Under the pieces are notes generated by a model, which ran no database searches, was not told the DNA's origin, and saw nothing but the letters and a program-made list of their open reading frames with translations. A program made the position numbers and the translations under genes. Below, one piece after another: positions 1-8,987 of a DNA stretch of 58,423 nt (its first letter is position 1; every line of letters begins with the position of its first letter). This stretch comes from Pseudomonadota bacterium. Lineage in GTDB: Bacteria > Desulfobacterota > Desulfobacteria > Desulfobacterales > RPRI01. The stretch spans positions 1-58,423 of the forward strand of contig JAHITX010000094.1 of NCBI GenBank assembly GCA_018817425.1, in the 5' to 3' direction.

Positions 1-381
1 AAAAAATATGCCGGAGTTTTTTTAGTAAATGCATTAGAGGCAAAATACAAAAATGCAGCAAAGAGTTTTACATGGCAGTGGTTTTTCCCGGCAATACAAT
101 TAACCTATGAACAAAAGAGCGGGAAATACAGGCGATATCATCTTCATGAAACTCTTGTGCAAAAGGCGATAAAAAAAGCGGTAGACAAATCAAGGATTAC
201 CAAACGTGCCACTGCTCATACTTTTCGCCATAGTTTTGCCAGTCATTTATTGCAGGCTAACTATGATATAAGAACCATTCAGGAGTTGCTGGGGCATAGT
301 GATGTAAGAACCACTATGATTTACACGCATACGGTAAAGAGCCAAACTTTAAAGGAGGCCAAAAGTCCGCTTGATTTCTGA
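1..381 (+). CDS. Integron-type tyrosine recombinase (IntI-like), C-terminal fragment; 5' end outside window
   Basis: The frame is open from base 1 and gives the last 126 residues of a tyrosine recombinase, which cuts and rejoins DNA through a tyrosine intermediate. Visible catalytic parts are HTFRHSF (box II His-x-x-Arg), LLGHSD (second His) and TTMIYTHT with the nucleophilic Tyr. The early part, FTWQWFFPA followed by RRYHLHE, resembles the extra segment that marks integron integrases, so IntI-like is preferred over XerC/D. Box I Arg lies upstream of the window. The TGA stop (379-381) is directly followed by the complement of the hipA stop. The last 54 coding bases recur at 2322-2375. I saw no attC-like cassette sites, so this may be a solitary integrase. 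Confidence 0.85.
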   Translation, partial: KKYAGVFLVNALEAKYKNAAKSFTWQWFFPAIQLTYEQKSGKYRRYHLHETLVQKAIKKAVDKSRITKRATAHTFRHSFASHLLQANYDIRTIQELLGHSDVRTTMIYTHTVKSQTLKEAKSPLDF

Positions 382-386
382 TTATT
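328..386 (+). repeat. Direct repeat A: 3' end of the integrase gene
   Basis: These 59 bases, from the codons HTVKSQ to just past the stop, match 2322-2380 at 58 of 59 positions. The single mismatch (act/acc) is silent. The repeat ends exactly where the complement of the hipA stop codon lies, so the two copies bracket the hipBA module. Confidence 0.9.
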
Positions 387-1704
387 TGATTTTCAATCGT
401 AAATTGTTATTTATCATTTCTACCAATGATTTTGGAACGCCATGCTCAATTGCCAATTCGTTCCATGCTGAAATGTGCTCTGTGGTTTCGTCAATGATAT
501 GATCAATTTTCCGTTTGACAAATATCGGGCTTAATTTTTCAAGGCCATAGAAATCTTCACGTATAAAATTGTCTCTCTTCCCATTGAGCCTCATCCAATG
601 ACTGCTTACCCAAAGACTCCCTGGTTTGTAACTGTAAGCTAAATCATAGGCTGGAGCCAATTGCCACTGATGCTGGTTATCCAGCATGAATCCAAAATTT
701 TTAGAATGATCGTCGTGATTACGTGCAATGATATTAAAAACCATGCGTTTAAATATTTGCAATGCATCATTCGGGCTTAATCCAAGATCTCTTGCAAGTG
801 AGAATACTTCCTCATATGAATAAGAACCGACTTTTTTATAATCGACATGTGCTATACCATTTAATGTTTGTATGTGTATCTTATGATTGCCGTTCCGGTC
901 GAACCGTTTGGTAATGAAATGGCGTCTGTTTCCTTCATTCAGCAAGTGACAGGGCATCATATCTATCCCGCATGCTTTTGCCATGAGGTGATAAACATAT
1001 TCCATTGTGCCATACCCCATTGGGTCTCCAAATGTTTCCTTATTTTTGTTCGTTTCACTGACTCCATCAAATTTCATTACGAAATGAGTGAACCCTTCAG
1101 GTGCGTCTGTCTGCCCAGATCTCACCTGAGTGAAGTCTTTATTAAATGCAAGTACTGCTTTAGGTCTGGCACCACCTGCACTCATACCAACAGATAATAG
1201 TGCCATCATTGCTTCTTTATTTTCTTGTCCTTGTGACCCAAGCGTTGCTTTGAATTGTTCTCGTTTAGCTAAAATTTCCTGGGCGATAGAAACCAAAGAT
1301 TGGATTTCAATATGTTGAGACTTATTCAAGTTTTTTCGTTGGATTGCCGGAGAATAGGTTAATGCCCCCATGCCACGGTTGCCAGTATATTGAAGGCGTT
1401 GCAATGGGGTGATTTCTTTTGCTGACTTTCCTTGAGCAGCTATCCAGGCATTCATCACCGCATTACCAAAATCATCAGGCAGAGAATCGGCAATTAAGCC
1501 AGGTAACCCTTTGAAAGTTTCATTATTATTTTCCGGAAACGAGTAAATCCTTTTGGATAAAGGCATTTTTATAGGCGAAAGCTCTATGCCAGTTTTAATA
1601 AAGCGAGATTCAAACTCAAATGCACCTACACTTGTTTCAGCATTAAAACTGACAGCACCAACATCTTGCCCATTGTATTTTACTCTAACGACTTCTATTA
1701 CCAT
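382..1704 (-). CDS. hipA: HipA-family serine/threonine kinase toxin
   Basis: 440 residues, the normal HipA length. HipA toxins are kinases with a PI3/4-kinase-like fold; E. coli HipA phosphorylates glutamyl-tRNA synthetase and induces dormancy. The HipA N-terminal domain covers about residues 1-110. SAGGARPK at 175-182 corresponds to the ATP-loop segment carrying the autophosphorylated Ser. RNHDDHSKN at 328-336 is the catalytic loop, and PAYDL at 351-355 carries the metal-binding Asp. It follows hipB with a 7-bp overlap, so the pair is one operon. The stop codon (384-382) lies in the 59-bp direct repeat, back to back with the integrase stop. All key residues appear intact. The target is not known from sequence. 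Confidence 0.93.
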   Translation of the reverse strand: MVIEVVRVKYNGQDVGAVSFNAETSVGAFEFESRFIKTGIELSPIKMPLSKRIYSFPENNNETFKGLPGLIADSLPDDFGNAVMNAWIAAQGKSAKEITPLQRLQYTGNRGMGALTYSPAIQRKNLNKSQHIEIQSLVSIAQEILAKREQFKATLGSQGQENKEAMMALLSVGMSAGGARPKAVLAFNKDFTQVRSGQTDAPEGFTHFVMKFDGVSETNKNKETFGDPMGYGTMEYVYHLMAKACGIDMMPCHLLNEGNRRHFITKRFDRNGNHKIHIQTLNGIAHVDYKKVGSYSYEEVFSLARDLGLSPNDALQIFKRMVFNIIARNHDDHSKNFGFMLDNQHQWQLAPAYDLAYSYKPGSLWVSSHWMRLNGKRDNFIREDFYGLEKLSPIFVKRKIDHIIDETTEHISAWNELAIEHGVPKSLVEMINNNLRLKIK

Positions 1705-2036
1705 AAAGGCTTATCCTCTCTGATTGGTAATTCTTTCTTTTGAGATCTTGAAGCGCGTTGTCGTTTTTTCCCTTTTAGTTTAGCCAATTGTAAAGGAGAT
1801 ATTTCTTGTGCGGGTAAGAAAAAATTAAGGTGGTCTGCCAAGTCCAGTCCAGCCATAATTGCGACCAGATTTTTTAGCTGGACGTTACCTTTTTCTGCAT
1901 TCAGAATCGTTCTCCTGCTTAAACCGGTTTTTGATGCCAATTGGTCCTGGGTTAAATCGGTATTCAACCTCGCTTGTTTTAGTCTGTCTCCTAATTGTTC
2001 CGCTATAGCAGCCGGGGATATTTTATTGAATGCCAT
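1698..2036 (-). CDS. hipB: HipB-type Xre-family antitoxin
   Basis: 112 residues with a Cro/C1-type helix-turn-helix at about 18-70 (RLKQARLNTDLTQDQLASKTGLSRRTI, shown here only as the start of the domain). HipB antitoxins bind HipA, neutralise it and repress their own promoter. The basic C-terminal tail (KGKKRQRASRSQKK) is longer than in E. coli HipB. The start is ATG 2036, preceded by a weak GGTGA. The gene overlaps hipA by 7 bp. Upstream DNA is very AT-rich and probably holds the operator, but I could not define one. Confidence 0.9.
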   Translation of the reverse strand: MAFNKISPAAIAEQLGDRLKQARLNTDLTQDQLASKTGLSRRTILNAEKGNVQLKNLVAIMAGLDLADHLNFFLPAQEISPLQLAKLKGKKRQRASRSQKKELPIREDKPLW

Positions 2037-2321
2037 AATGTCACCAATAGTGTATATTAAAGTATTATAGTTGATTAAAGTTTAAAATTAGGCATATTAT
2101 AAACCACAATATTAAATAATGCAAATTATTTTTATAAAGAGCAAATATTTACACATTATATACAATACTATGGGTTAAGGGTTAAAAATATACACCTTAA
2201 GAAAGATTGTGTAGTATGGTGGTGAAGCTTCAGCAGTAATGCCACGTCAACTATGAAATATACCAACCTTTGTTAATGTAACATAACCCTCAAGCTATCC
2301 GGAAGAAGGAGATTATATGCC
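2037..2321. other. Non-coding upstream flank of hipBA
   Basis: AT-rich stretch with no supported gene. It holds the presumptive hipBA promoter, including ATATACACTA read on the minus strand close to hipB, and the 26-bp motif at 2244-2269. It ends at direct repeat B. Confidence 0.5.
2244..2269 (+). repeat. 26-bp motif shared by both toxin-antitoxin flanks, copy 1
   Basis: Contains TCAACTATGAAAT followed by TACCAACCT. It matches 52474-52499 at 24 of 26 bases. Both copies lie upstream of a minus-strand toxin-antitoxin operon and before the duplicated gene end. Function unknown. Confidence 0.7.
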
Positions 2322-2380
2322 CATACGGTAAAGAGCCAAACCTTAAAGGAGGCCAAAAGTCCGCTTGATTTCTGATTATT
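2322..2380 (+). pseudogene. Direct repeat B: displaced duplicate of the integrase 3' end
   Basis: Encodes only [17 protein letters not shown] plus stop, identical in protein to the integrase C-terminus, with one silent change. It has no start or upstream coding region and is a remnant. Together with 328-386 it flanks the hipBA insert, giving a unit of 1994 bp from repeat start to repeat start. Confidence 0.88.
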
Positions 2381-2494
2381 AAATATTCCATTCTAAAAAA
2401 ATTTTTGCTTTAATAATGCTTAGTTGATATATAGGAAATAATTTATAAGCCTTGCACATTATTTTAACCGGCAATTGTAAAATAACGAAAATAT

Positions 2495-3229
2495 ATGATA
2501 AGTACCGGATATCAGCAAAGAACTTACCGGAATTTAATAAAATCGGATAGTCTTGTTTCGTTTAATGTTATTTCCCAGGAAACGGATTTACTGGTACATG
2601 CCAAAAAGCCATTAAATAAATTAACTCTGGAGATGGTTTTAAAACACAGAGGTTTTATTGAAAAGTATATCAGAGAAAATCCTGAATTTTTAAAAACGAT
2701 AGTTCCATGGAATATCGAAGGCTTTGCACCAAAAATTATAAGAGATATGATAAATGCCGGTAAAAAAGCCGGGGTTGGTCCGATGGCTGCTGTAGCAGGT
2801 GCTGTTGCGCAAAATGTCGGCAATGATCTTTTGCTATATTCGGATGAAGTAATAGTTGAAAACGGCGGAGATGTATTTTTTAAAACAAATAATGCGCTTA
2901 CAGTCGGCATTTATGCTGCTGATTCTCCATTGAGTCTTAAAATCGGATTGCGTATTGACTCTTGTGGTCAACCTGTTGCAGTATGTACCTCATCAGGGAC
3001 TGTGGGCCACTCGCTTAGCTTTGGAAAAGCCGATGCGGTTTGTATAGTATCTGATTCATGTTCTCTTGCGGATGCTGTGGCAACTTCTTTAGGAAATCGT
3101 GTTAAGAAAAAAAAAGATATTAATGATGCTATAAAATTCGGCAATACAATTGAAGGTGTTAAAGGGATTGTTATTATAATTGGTGATGCTGCCGGTTTCT
3201 GGGGAGATATAGAGGTGGTGTCTCTGTAG
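2495..3229 (+). CDS. UPF0280 family protein (ApbE-like fold)
   Basis: 244 residues matching the UPF0280 family, which is related in fold to the flavin transferase ApbE. Visible conserved parts are GVGPMAAVAGA at about 92-102, a Gly-rich ENGGDVFF at about 122-129, and a C-terminal GNTIEGVKGIVIIIGD segment. The biochemical role of the family is not established. The ATG start has no strong Shine-Dalgarno, and upstream sequence includes the displaced integrase remnant, so promoter context may have been altered by that insertion. No signal peptide is evident, so the protein is probably cytoplasmic. Confidence 0.85.
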   Translation: MISTGYQQRTYRNLIKSDSLVSFNVISQETDLLVHAKKPLNKLTLEMVLKHRGFIEKYIRENPEFLKTIVPWNIEGFAPKIIRDMINAGKKAGVGPMAAVAGAVAQNVGNDLLLYSDEVIVENGGDVFFKTNNALTVGIYAADSPLSLKIGLRIDSCGQPVAVCTSSGTVGHSLSFGKADAVCIVSDSCSLADAVATSLGNRVKKKKDINDAIKFGNTIEGVKGIVIIIGDAAGFWGDIEVVSL

Positions 3230-3294
3230 ATACAGCTTGTTATTTGGCAATTAAAAGGTTTGGTTTACCTACAAAAGAGCTGCTGAGCATATGA

Positions 3295-3375
3295 GGATTC
3301 AAGGGGCCAAGGGTTCCATGCTTGGCGATTTGTGGTGTTTCACTCGAACCCTTGAACCCTTGACCCCTTGAATCC
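3295..3375. repeat. Inverted repeat with octamer array (TTGAACCC-like)
   Basis: Arms 3295-3316 and 3354-3375 pair at 21 of 22 positions around a 37-base loop. The right arm is part of an array of 8-bp units (TTGAACCC, TTGACCCC, TTGAATCC, TTGAACCC). It fills the gap between the UPF0280 and HIT genes and could fold in RNA. It is not a canonical terminator because no T-tract follows. Confidence 0.75.
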
Positions 3376-3424
3376 TTGAACCCTTAATAAACGGCGCAGC
3401 CGTTATAATAAACTAGAGGTTGTA

Positions 3425-3910
3425 ATGAAAACTGTTTGGGCACCCTGGCGCATAGAATATATTCTTGATAATAATAAAAGTTCAGGTTGTGTTTTTTGTA
3501 ATGCTTTAGGCAAAGATGACGCCCTGACTCTGTTTAAGGGGAAATTATCCATGGTAGTAATGAATAAATTTCCTTATATCAACGGCCATCTTCTTGTTGC
3601 ACCGGTTAAGCACATTGCCGGTTTGGATGAGCTTGACAGAAAAGAAAAAGCGGATTTGCTTGAACTTGTGGATAGATCAATATCAATATTAAAGCTTGTA
3701 ATGAAACCGGATGGATTCAATGTAGGCTTAAACCTTGGAAAGGTTGCCGGAGCAGGCATTGAAGAGCATCTGCATTTTCATATAGTGCCGAGATGGTTCG
3801 GCGATACAAATGCGCTTACAGTATTTGCCGATGTAAGAGTTATCCCTGAGCATATAATGGCTACTTATAATAATTTAAAACCACACTTTGATAATTTGGC
3901 TGGGTTGTAA
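3425..3910 (+). CDS. HIT family nucleotide hydrolase/phosphorylase
   Basis: 161 residues. The histidine triad HLHFHIVPRW at about 117-126 is the nucleotide-phosphate cleaving site of HIT proteins, and CVFC near residue 22 is the paired Cys of the zinc-binding subgroup. Such proteins cleave dinucleoside polyphosphates or AMP conjugates; the exact substrate cannot be read from sequence. AGAGG lies upstream of ATG 3425. The gene is followed closely by a LapA-like gene and mutS in the same direction, which suggests co-transcription. Confidence 0.9.
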   Translation: MKTVWAPWRIEYILDNNKSSGCVFCNALGKDDALTLFKGKLSMVVMNKFPYINGHLLVAPVKHIAGLDELDRKEKADLLELVDRSISILKLVMKPDGFNVGLNLGKVAGAGIEEHLHFHIVPRWFGDTNALTVFADVRVIPEHIMATYNNLKPHFDNLAGL

Positions 3911-3952
3911 GACAAAATCAAATATGGACTCGCAAAAAAACAGGAGATTCAA

Positions 3953-4333
3953 ATGAAAAAATTCAAAATAGGACTTTTATCAGTCATTTTGGGAGTCTTA
4001 GGTTTGTTTGTTGTGCAAAATATTGCTTTTCTTCTTGAGAAGAAAAGTTTTGTCATAAACTTCTATGTTCTTAAAGAATACAATACCCCGGCATTACATG
4101 TAGGGATAATTATGCTTATATGTTTTGTTGCAGGATATCTTGTCGAATATATAGTAGCGCTATTTGAACGTTTTACATTAAATAATATAATTAAAGGCTT
4201 AAATTATACTATAGAGTCTAATATAGAAAAGATTGCTGATCTTAAAAATGAGGTTGCTTCTATTAAAAAAGAAGTATCTACATTCCAGGACAAACAAAAC
4301 CAGAAAGAACAAAAACAGATAGAACACATTTAA
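3953..4333 (+). CDS. LapA-domain (DUF1049) inner-membrane protein
   Basis: 126 residues with two membrane segments (about 6-28 and 46-70) followed by a charged coiled coil (about 85-125). This is the LapA/DUF1049 pattern; E. coli LapA works with LapB in controlling lipopolysaccharide synthesis. No lapB is visible next to it, so that role is only an analogy. Start chosen at ATG 3953 with CAGGAGA seven bases upstream. It lies 42 bp after the HIT gene and ahead of mutS. Confidence 0.75.
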   Translation: MKKFKIGLLSVILGVLGLFVVQNIAFLLEKKSFVINFYVLKEYNTPALHVGIIMLICFVAGYLVEYIVALFERFTLNNIIKGLNYTIESNIEKIADLKNEVASIKKEVSTFQDKQNQKEQKQIEHI

Positions 4334-4377
4334 TACTTCATTTTTAGTTTTAAATTATTTCAAGAGTGCCTTGCTGT

Positions 4378-6996
4378 ATGTATCCATCTAACGCAACACC
4401 AATGATAAAACAGTATCTTTCCATTAAACAAAACTATCCTGATGCAATACTTTTGTATAGAATGGGAGATTTCTATGAGATGTTTTTTGAGGATGCCAAA
4501 ACAGCATCCAAAGTTCTTGAAATCACCTTAACATCACGAAATAAAAAAGAAGAGAATCCTGTGCCAATGTGCGGGGTTCCTCACAAGGCTGTGAAGAGTT
4601 ATATTGCAAAATTAATTACTAATGGCTTTAAGGTTGCTATATGCGATCAAAAGGAAAATCCTGCCGAAGCAAAAGGCCTTGTTAAAAGAGACGTTGTAAG
4701 AGTTATTACTCCTGGCATGATCATCGAAGATGAATTTTTAGATGAAAAAGCCAATAATTATATTCTTTCAGTTTCCCGTAATTTAAATACCTTTGGACTT
4801 TCCTGTATTGATATTTCAACCGGGCTGTTCCGATTGACAGAAACCGGCGATCTTTTACTTCTTGCCGAAGAAATACAAAGAGTTGCTCCAAGTGAGATAC
4901 TTTTGCCCCAAATATCAAAAAGCGATCAATCTTTATCCGGTTTGATAAATGGATTAAACACAATTCCTGTTACCTATCTTGATGACAATAAATTTGATTT
5001 TGACAAGTCCCGCGAAAGACTTGTCGAGCTTTTTAAAACCTTATCGCTTGAGGGATTCGGATGTGAGGATAAAAAAGCAGGCATCTGTGCCGCAGGGGCG
5101 CTGATATATTACATACGCGAAACCCAGAAGCAAAGCGCAGGGCATCTTACCTCAATTGAAACCTATAATCTTGAAAAATATCTTCTTATTGACGAAACAA
5201 GCTGTCAGAATCTTGAGATATTTAAAAACATACGAACCGGTACAAAGCATGGAACACTTCTTGGTGTTTTGGATTGCACCAAAACACCTATGGGCGGAAG
5301 GCTTTTGCGAAGATGGTTAAGATATCCGCTGCAAAGCAAAGAAGAAATACTATACCGGACAGATGCGGTAGAAGAATTAGTAAATGATGTTGCGGATAGA
5401 AAAAATATAAGGGAACTTTTAAAAACCGTTTATGACATAGAGCGCCTGGGAAGTAAAATTGTAATGGGCCATTGTAATGCCAGAGATCTTGTAGCGCTTA
5501 AATATTCTCTTTTTACAATTCCCTCAATAAAAACCTGTGTTGAAAATTTCAAATCACCTTTTTTTGCATGGGATCAAGAAATCGATGATTTATATTTCCT
5601 TGCAGAAATAATTGAAAAAGCAATCAGAGAAGATGCCCCTCCTGTATTAAATGAGGGGGGATTGATAAAAGAAGGATTTAATGAAGAACTTGATGCTCTT
5701 ATAAAAGCGTCAAGCCAGGGCAAGGGTTGGCTTGCAAAGCTTGAAGCAAAGGAGAAAGAAGAAACAAAAATAAATTCTCTTAAAGTCAGGTTTAATAAGG
5801 TTTTCGGATATTATATAGAAGTATCGAAATCCCAGTCAAAATTTGTGCCCGCTCATTATATAAGAAAACAAACGCTTGTTAATGCTGAAAGATATATTAC
5901 TGATGAACTGAAACAATATGAAAAGGATATTCTAAATTCACAGGACAGAAGAAACATCCTGGAACATGAATTATTTTCTCAAATAAGAGAAAAAGTTGCA
6001 AAACTTAATCCGGCTATTCAACAGATTGCACATTTTATAGCAAGGCTTGATTGTGCTGGTGCACTTTCCGAAGTTGCCCATGAAAATAATTATTCAAAAC
6101 CCGATTTGAACAATGAAGGTATCATATCAATAGAAGAAGGCCGCCATCCGGTAGTTGAAAAAATGATAACAGGCGAAAGATTTGTGCCTAATTCAATAAC
6201 TATGGATGATGAAAACAATCAGATTCTTATAATAACCGGTCCTAATATGGCGGGAAAATCAACAATTTTACGCCAGGTTGCACTGATCGTTCTTTTGGCG
6301 CATATCGGGTCCTTTGTGCCTGCTCAAAAAGCTTCAATAAATATTACCGACAAAATTTTTACAAGAGTTGGGGCTTTGGATAATCTTTCGTCAGGCCAAA
6401 GTACCTTTATGGTTGAGATGCAGGAAACAGCTAATATTTTAAATAATTCCAGTGCAAGAAGTCTTATTATAATGGATGAAATAGGAAGGGGAACCAGTAC
6501 CTTTGATGGTATCAGTATAGCATGGGCGGTTGCCGAATATCTGCATGATCTTAATGATAAAGGGGTTAAAACACTGTTTGCAACACATTATCATGAACTG
6601 ATTGATCTGGCTTTAACAAAAAAGCGGGTGAAAAATTTTAATATTTTAGTAAAAGAATGGAATGATGAAATAGTATTTTTAAGAAAACTGGTTGATGGCG
6701 GAACAAACAGGAGCTATGGAATTCAGGTTGCAAGGCTTGCAGGTATTCCGGAAAAAATTATAGCAAGAGCAAAAAAAATTCTTTATAAGATAGAAGATGA
6801 ACATGCAATAAGCGGGACGCCTTTGTTTGCCCAAAGCGAGTCCGGATTAAAACATGGCCAAATTCAGCTTGATATGTTTCCGAAACCTGAAAACTTTATT
6901 GTTGAAAGGCTCAAAAATGTTGATATAACAAAAATGACTCCTCTTGACGCATTAAATTTCATTAACGAACTACAGGAAAAGGCGAATAACGCATAA
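4378..6996 (+). CDS. mutS: DNA mismatch repair protein MutS
   Basis: About 872 residues, full MutS length. MutS recognises mismatches and starts repair with MutL. GDFYEMF near the N-terminus carries the Phe-Tyr-Glu mismatch wedge. GPNMAGKST near residue 621 is Walker A, LIIMDEIGRGTSTFDG is Walker B plus signature, and ATHYHEL is the typical downstream His motif. The C-terminus ends in the helix-turn-helix tail used for dimerisation. Start: ATG 4378 has AAGAG upstream; GTG 4366 in the same frame gives four more residues but no ribosome site. mutL is not in the window. Confidence 0.97.
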   Translation: MYPSNATPMIKQYLSIKQNYPDAILLYRMGDFYEMFFEDAKTASKVLEITLTSRNKKEENPVPMCGVPHKAVKSYIAKLITNGFKVAICDQKENPAEAKGLVKRDVVRVITPGMIIEDEFLDEKANNYILSVSRNLNTFGLSCIDISTGLFRLTETGDLLLLAEEIQRVAPSEILLPQISKSDQSLSGLINGLNTIPVTYLDDNKFDFDKSRERLVELFKTLSLEGFGCEDKKAGICAAGALIYYIRETQKQSAGHLTSIETYNLEKYLLIDETSCQNLEIFKNIRTGTKHGTLLGVLDCTKTPMGGRLLRRWLRYPLQSKEEILYRTDAVEELVNDVADRKNIRELLKTVYDIERLGSKIVMGHCNARDLVALKYSLFTIPSIKTCVENFKSPFFAWDQEIDDLYFLAEIIEKAIREDAPPVLNEGGLIKEGFNEELDALIKASSQGKGWLAKLEAKEKEETKINSLKVRFNKVFGYYIEVSKSQSKFVPAHYIRKQTLVNAERYITDELKQYEKDILNSQDRRNILEHELFSQIREKVAKLNPAIQQIAHFIARLDCAGALSEVAHENNYSKPDLNNEGIISIEEGRHPVVEKMITGERFVPNSITMDDENNQILIITGPNMAGKSTILRQVALIVLLAHIGSFVPAQKASINITDKIFTRVGALDNLSSGQSTFMVEMQETANILNNSSARSLIIMDEIGRGTSTFDGISIAWAVAEYLHDLNDKGVKTLFATHYHELIDLALTKKRVKNFNILVKEWNDEIVFLRKLVDGGTNRSYGIQVARLAGIPEKIIARAKKILYKIEDEHAISGTPLFAQSESGLKHGQIQLDMFPKPENFIVERLKNVDITKMTPLDALNFINELQEKANNA

Positions 6997-7021
6997 TGAA
7001 ACAAACCGGGGTGGTTAAGCA

Positions 7022-8797
7022 ATGAATCAACAAATCTGCAAAGATGAAAGCGGAATCTTGCGTAATATAATTTTAAAATTAAGAAGACACATGTTTTATC
7101 TTGCAGTCTTCTATCTTGCTATTATCCTGTGTCAGTCTTGCGTATCATTTGCCGGTAACGCGAAAAGTAAATACTTTGAAGCAGAAGTTGCCTATAAATC
7201 ATTAAGAAATAATACTGCCAGGCAAAAATACAGGCAGTTCTGGCTGGAATGCATTAAAAAATTTGAAAACGCATATCGTGAAGATCCGGAAGGACCCTGG
7301 GCTGCCGCAAGTCTTTATATGTCCGGCCAACTTTATTATGAACTTTATAAACATTCTTATTTAAAATCGGATAAAAATGAGTCTCTTGATGCGTATGAAC
7401 GGATAATAAAACGTTTTCCGGACAGTAGGTATTTTGTTAGAGCCAAAAAAGAAATTGAAAACATTTCGGAAAAAAAATTAGCTGATAGAAAGGACGTAAG
7501 TTTTGATGGACCGGAAACAGGTTTAAAAGAAGATAGTGAAAAACAATTTGGAACCGATGTTGATTTGCCGGCGGAAATTTCGGATTCGATCAAAGATATT
7601 ATTGAGCAGATAAACACTCAGAATGAATATGATAAGAAAAGCACAGGTTCAAAAAGCACAGGCATTGCAACGATAAAGGATTTGAGGCACTGGTCGAATC
7701 CTAATTACACAAGAATTGTTATCGATGCGGATGATGAAACAGTATATACATACAAATTGTTAAAACAGGACCCATCCATTAATAAACCTCAACGTTTGTT
7801 CATAGATTTAAAAAACAGCAGACTTGGCAGCAACATAAAAAAGGTAATTCCGATCAATGATGATTTACTGATTGATGCAAGAGCAGGACAGTATATGCCT
7901 GAAACAGTAAGAGTTGTTGTTGATATTAAATCTTTTAAAACCTATAAAATATTTTCCCTTAAAAATCCGTTTCGGGTTGTAATAGATGTATGGGGAACCC
8001 GTGATGAAGAAGATAAACAGGTTTATGCATCTTCAAAAAACAAAGAAAATGGAACTGGGGATCTGGCCAAGCAGTTTGCTCTGGGTGTTAAAAAAATTAC
8101 TATCGATATGGGGCACGGAGGACAGGATTATGGGGCTCCAGGTTATGTAAAAGGAACACACGAGAAGAATATTGTTCTTCTATTAGGCAAAAAGCTTGCT
8201 GAAAAAATCCGGAAAGAGCTTAATTGTGAAGTAGTAATGACCAGAAGCAGTGATAAATATCTTACTCTTGAAGAGCGTACGGCTATCGCAAACACAAAAA
8301 ATTCAGATCTTTTTATATCTTTGCATACCAATGCTGCCCGGAATAAACAGGCATATGGTATTGAGACATATTTTTTAAATCTTGCTACAGACAATGACGC
8401 TATTCAGGTAGCAGCACGCGAAAATGCCACTTCAACAAAAAACATTAGTGATTTACAAACAATTTTAGATGATCTTATGCAAAATGCCAAAATAAACGAA
8501 TCAAGCCGCCTTGCAAGCCATGTGCAGGAATCTGTTTGCAGGCATTTAAATGGAAAATACAGCATGATAAAAAATAAAGGCGTTAAGCAGGCGCCTTTCT
8601 ATGTTTTATTGGGAGCGCAGATGCCGGCCATATTAATAGAGACATCTTTTATCAGCAATAAGAGAGAATGCCAACGGTTAAGCAGTTCCAAATACCAGGA
8701 TCACTTATGCGATGGCATAATCAAAGGCATCCGCAGCTATATAAATGAAATAAATCCTACCGCTTTTTTGAGAGAATCACCTGAAAAAGGCGGTTAA
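7022..8797 (+). CDS. N-acetylmuramoyl-L-alanine amidase with AMIN domain
   Basis: 591 residues. An N-terminal hydrophobic segment (about 25-45) serves as signal peptide, then a TPR-like region (about 50-145) with repeats of Tyr/Phe-rich helices, an AMIN domain (about 215-325) that usually binds peptidoglycan, and an Amidase_3 catalytic domain (about 355-580). Zinc ligands are the His in DMGHGG, Glu in HEKN and His in SLHTNA; the catalytic Glu is in IETSF. The enzyme cleaves the peptide stem from MurNAc during cell separation. GGGTGG precedes ATG 7022, 25 bases after mutS, so they may be co-transcribed. Catalytic residues are all present. Confidence 0.93.
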   Translation: MNQQICKDESGILRNIILKLRRHMFYLAVFYLAIILCQSCVSFAGNAKSKYFEAEVAYKSLRNNTARQKYRQFWLECIKKFENAYREDPEGPWAAASLYMSGQLYYELYKHSYLKSDKNESLDAYERIIKRFPDSRYFVRAKKEIENISEKKLADRKDVSFDGPETGLKEDSEKQFGTDVDLPAEISDSIKDIIEQINTQNEYDKKSTGSKSTGIATIKDLRHWSNPNYTRIVIDADDETVYTYKLLKQDPSINKPQRLFIDLKNSRLGSNIKKVIPINDDLLIDARAGQYMPETVRVVVDIKSFKTYKIFSLKNPFRVVIDVWGTRDEEDKQVYASSKNKENGTGDLAKQFALGVKKITIDMGHGGQDYGAPGYVKGTHEKNIVLLLGKKLAEKIRKELNCEVVMTRSSDKYLTLEERTAIANTKNSDLFISLHTNAARNKQAYGIETYFLNLATDNDAIQVAARENATSTKNISDLQTILDDLMQNAKINESSRLASHVQESVCRHLNGKYSMIKNKGVKQAPFYVLLGAQMPAILIETSFISNKRECQRLSSSKYQDHLCDGIIKGIRSYINEINPTAFLRESPEKGG

Positions 8798-8811
8798 ATC
8801 ATAACTGCTCA

Positions 8812-8905
8812 GGTTCACAGTTTTTTAAGTTCATGGTTAAAGGTTAAAGAGATACAGGACTCAAAGGAACCAACCATGAACCATGAACCATGAACCGTGA
8901 ACTTA
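8812..8905. repeat. Imperfect inverted repeat with ATGAACC heptamers
   Basis: Three perfect copies of the heptamer ATGAACC followed by GTGAACT face AAGTTCATGGTT-type sequence upstream, so the region can fold back on itself. The unit is the complement of the GGTTCA-type heptamers at 29615-29740. No coding sequence here. Confidence 0.65.
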
Positions 8906-8987
8906 TAACAACATGAGCAATTTTAAATCTTAAATAGAATATTACCTAATTACGTTATAAGAGTCTTAATATGGAGGAGGTACAATT

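Noticed and set aside
868-1197. 109-codon open frame antisense to hipA
   Set aside because: hipA is supported by catalytic motifs; this frame is composition shadow.
387-2321. Integron gene cassette with attC for hipBA
   Set aside because: No paired R-box core sites (GTTRRRY) with attC-like folding were found at either end; the flanks are copies of the integrase gene end instead.
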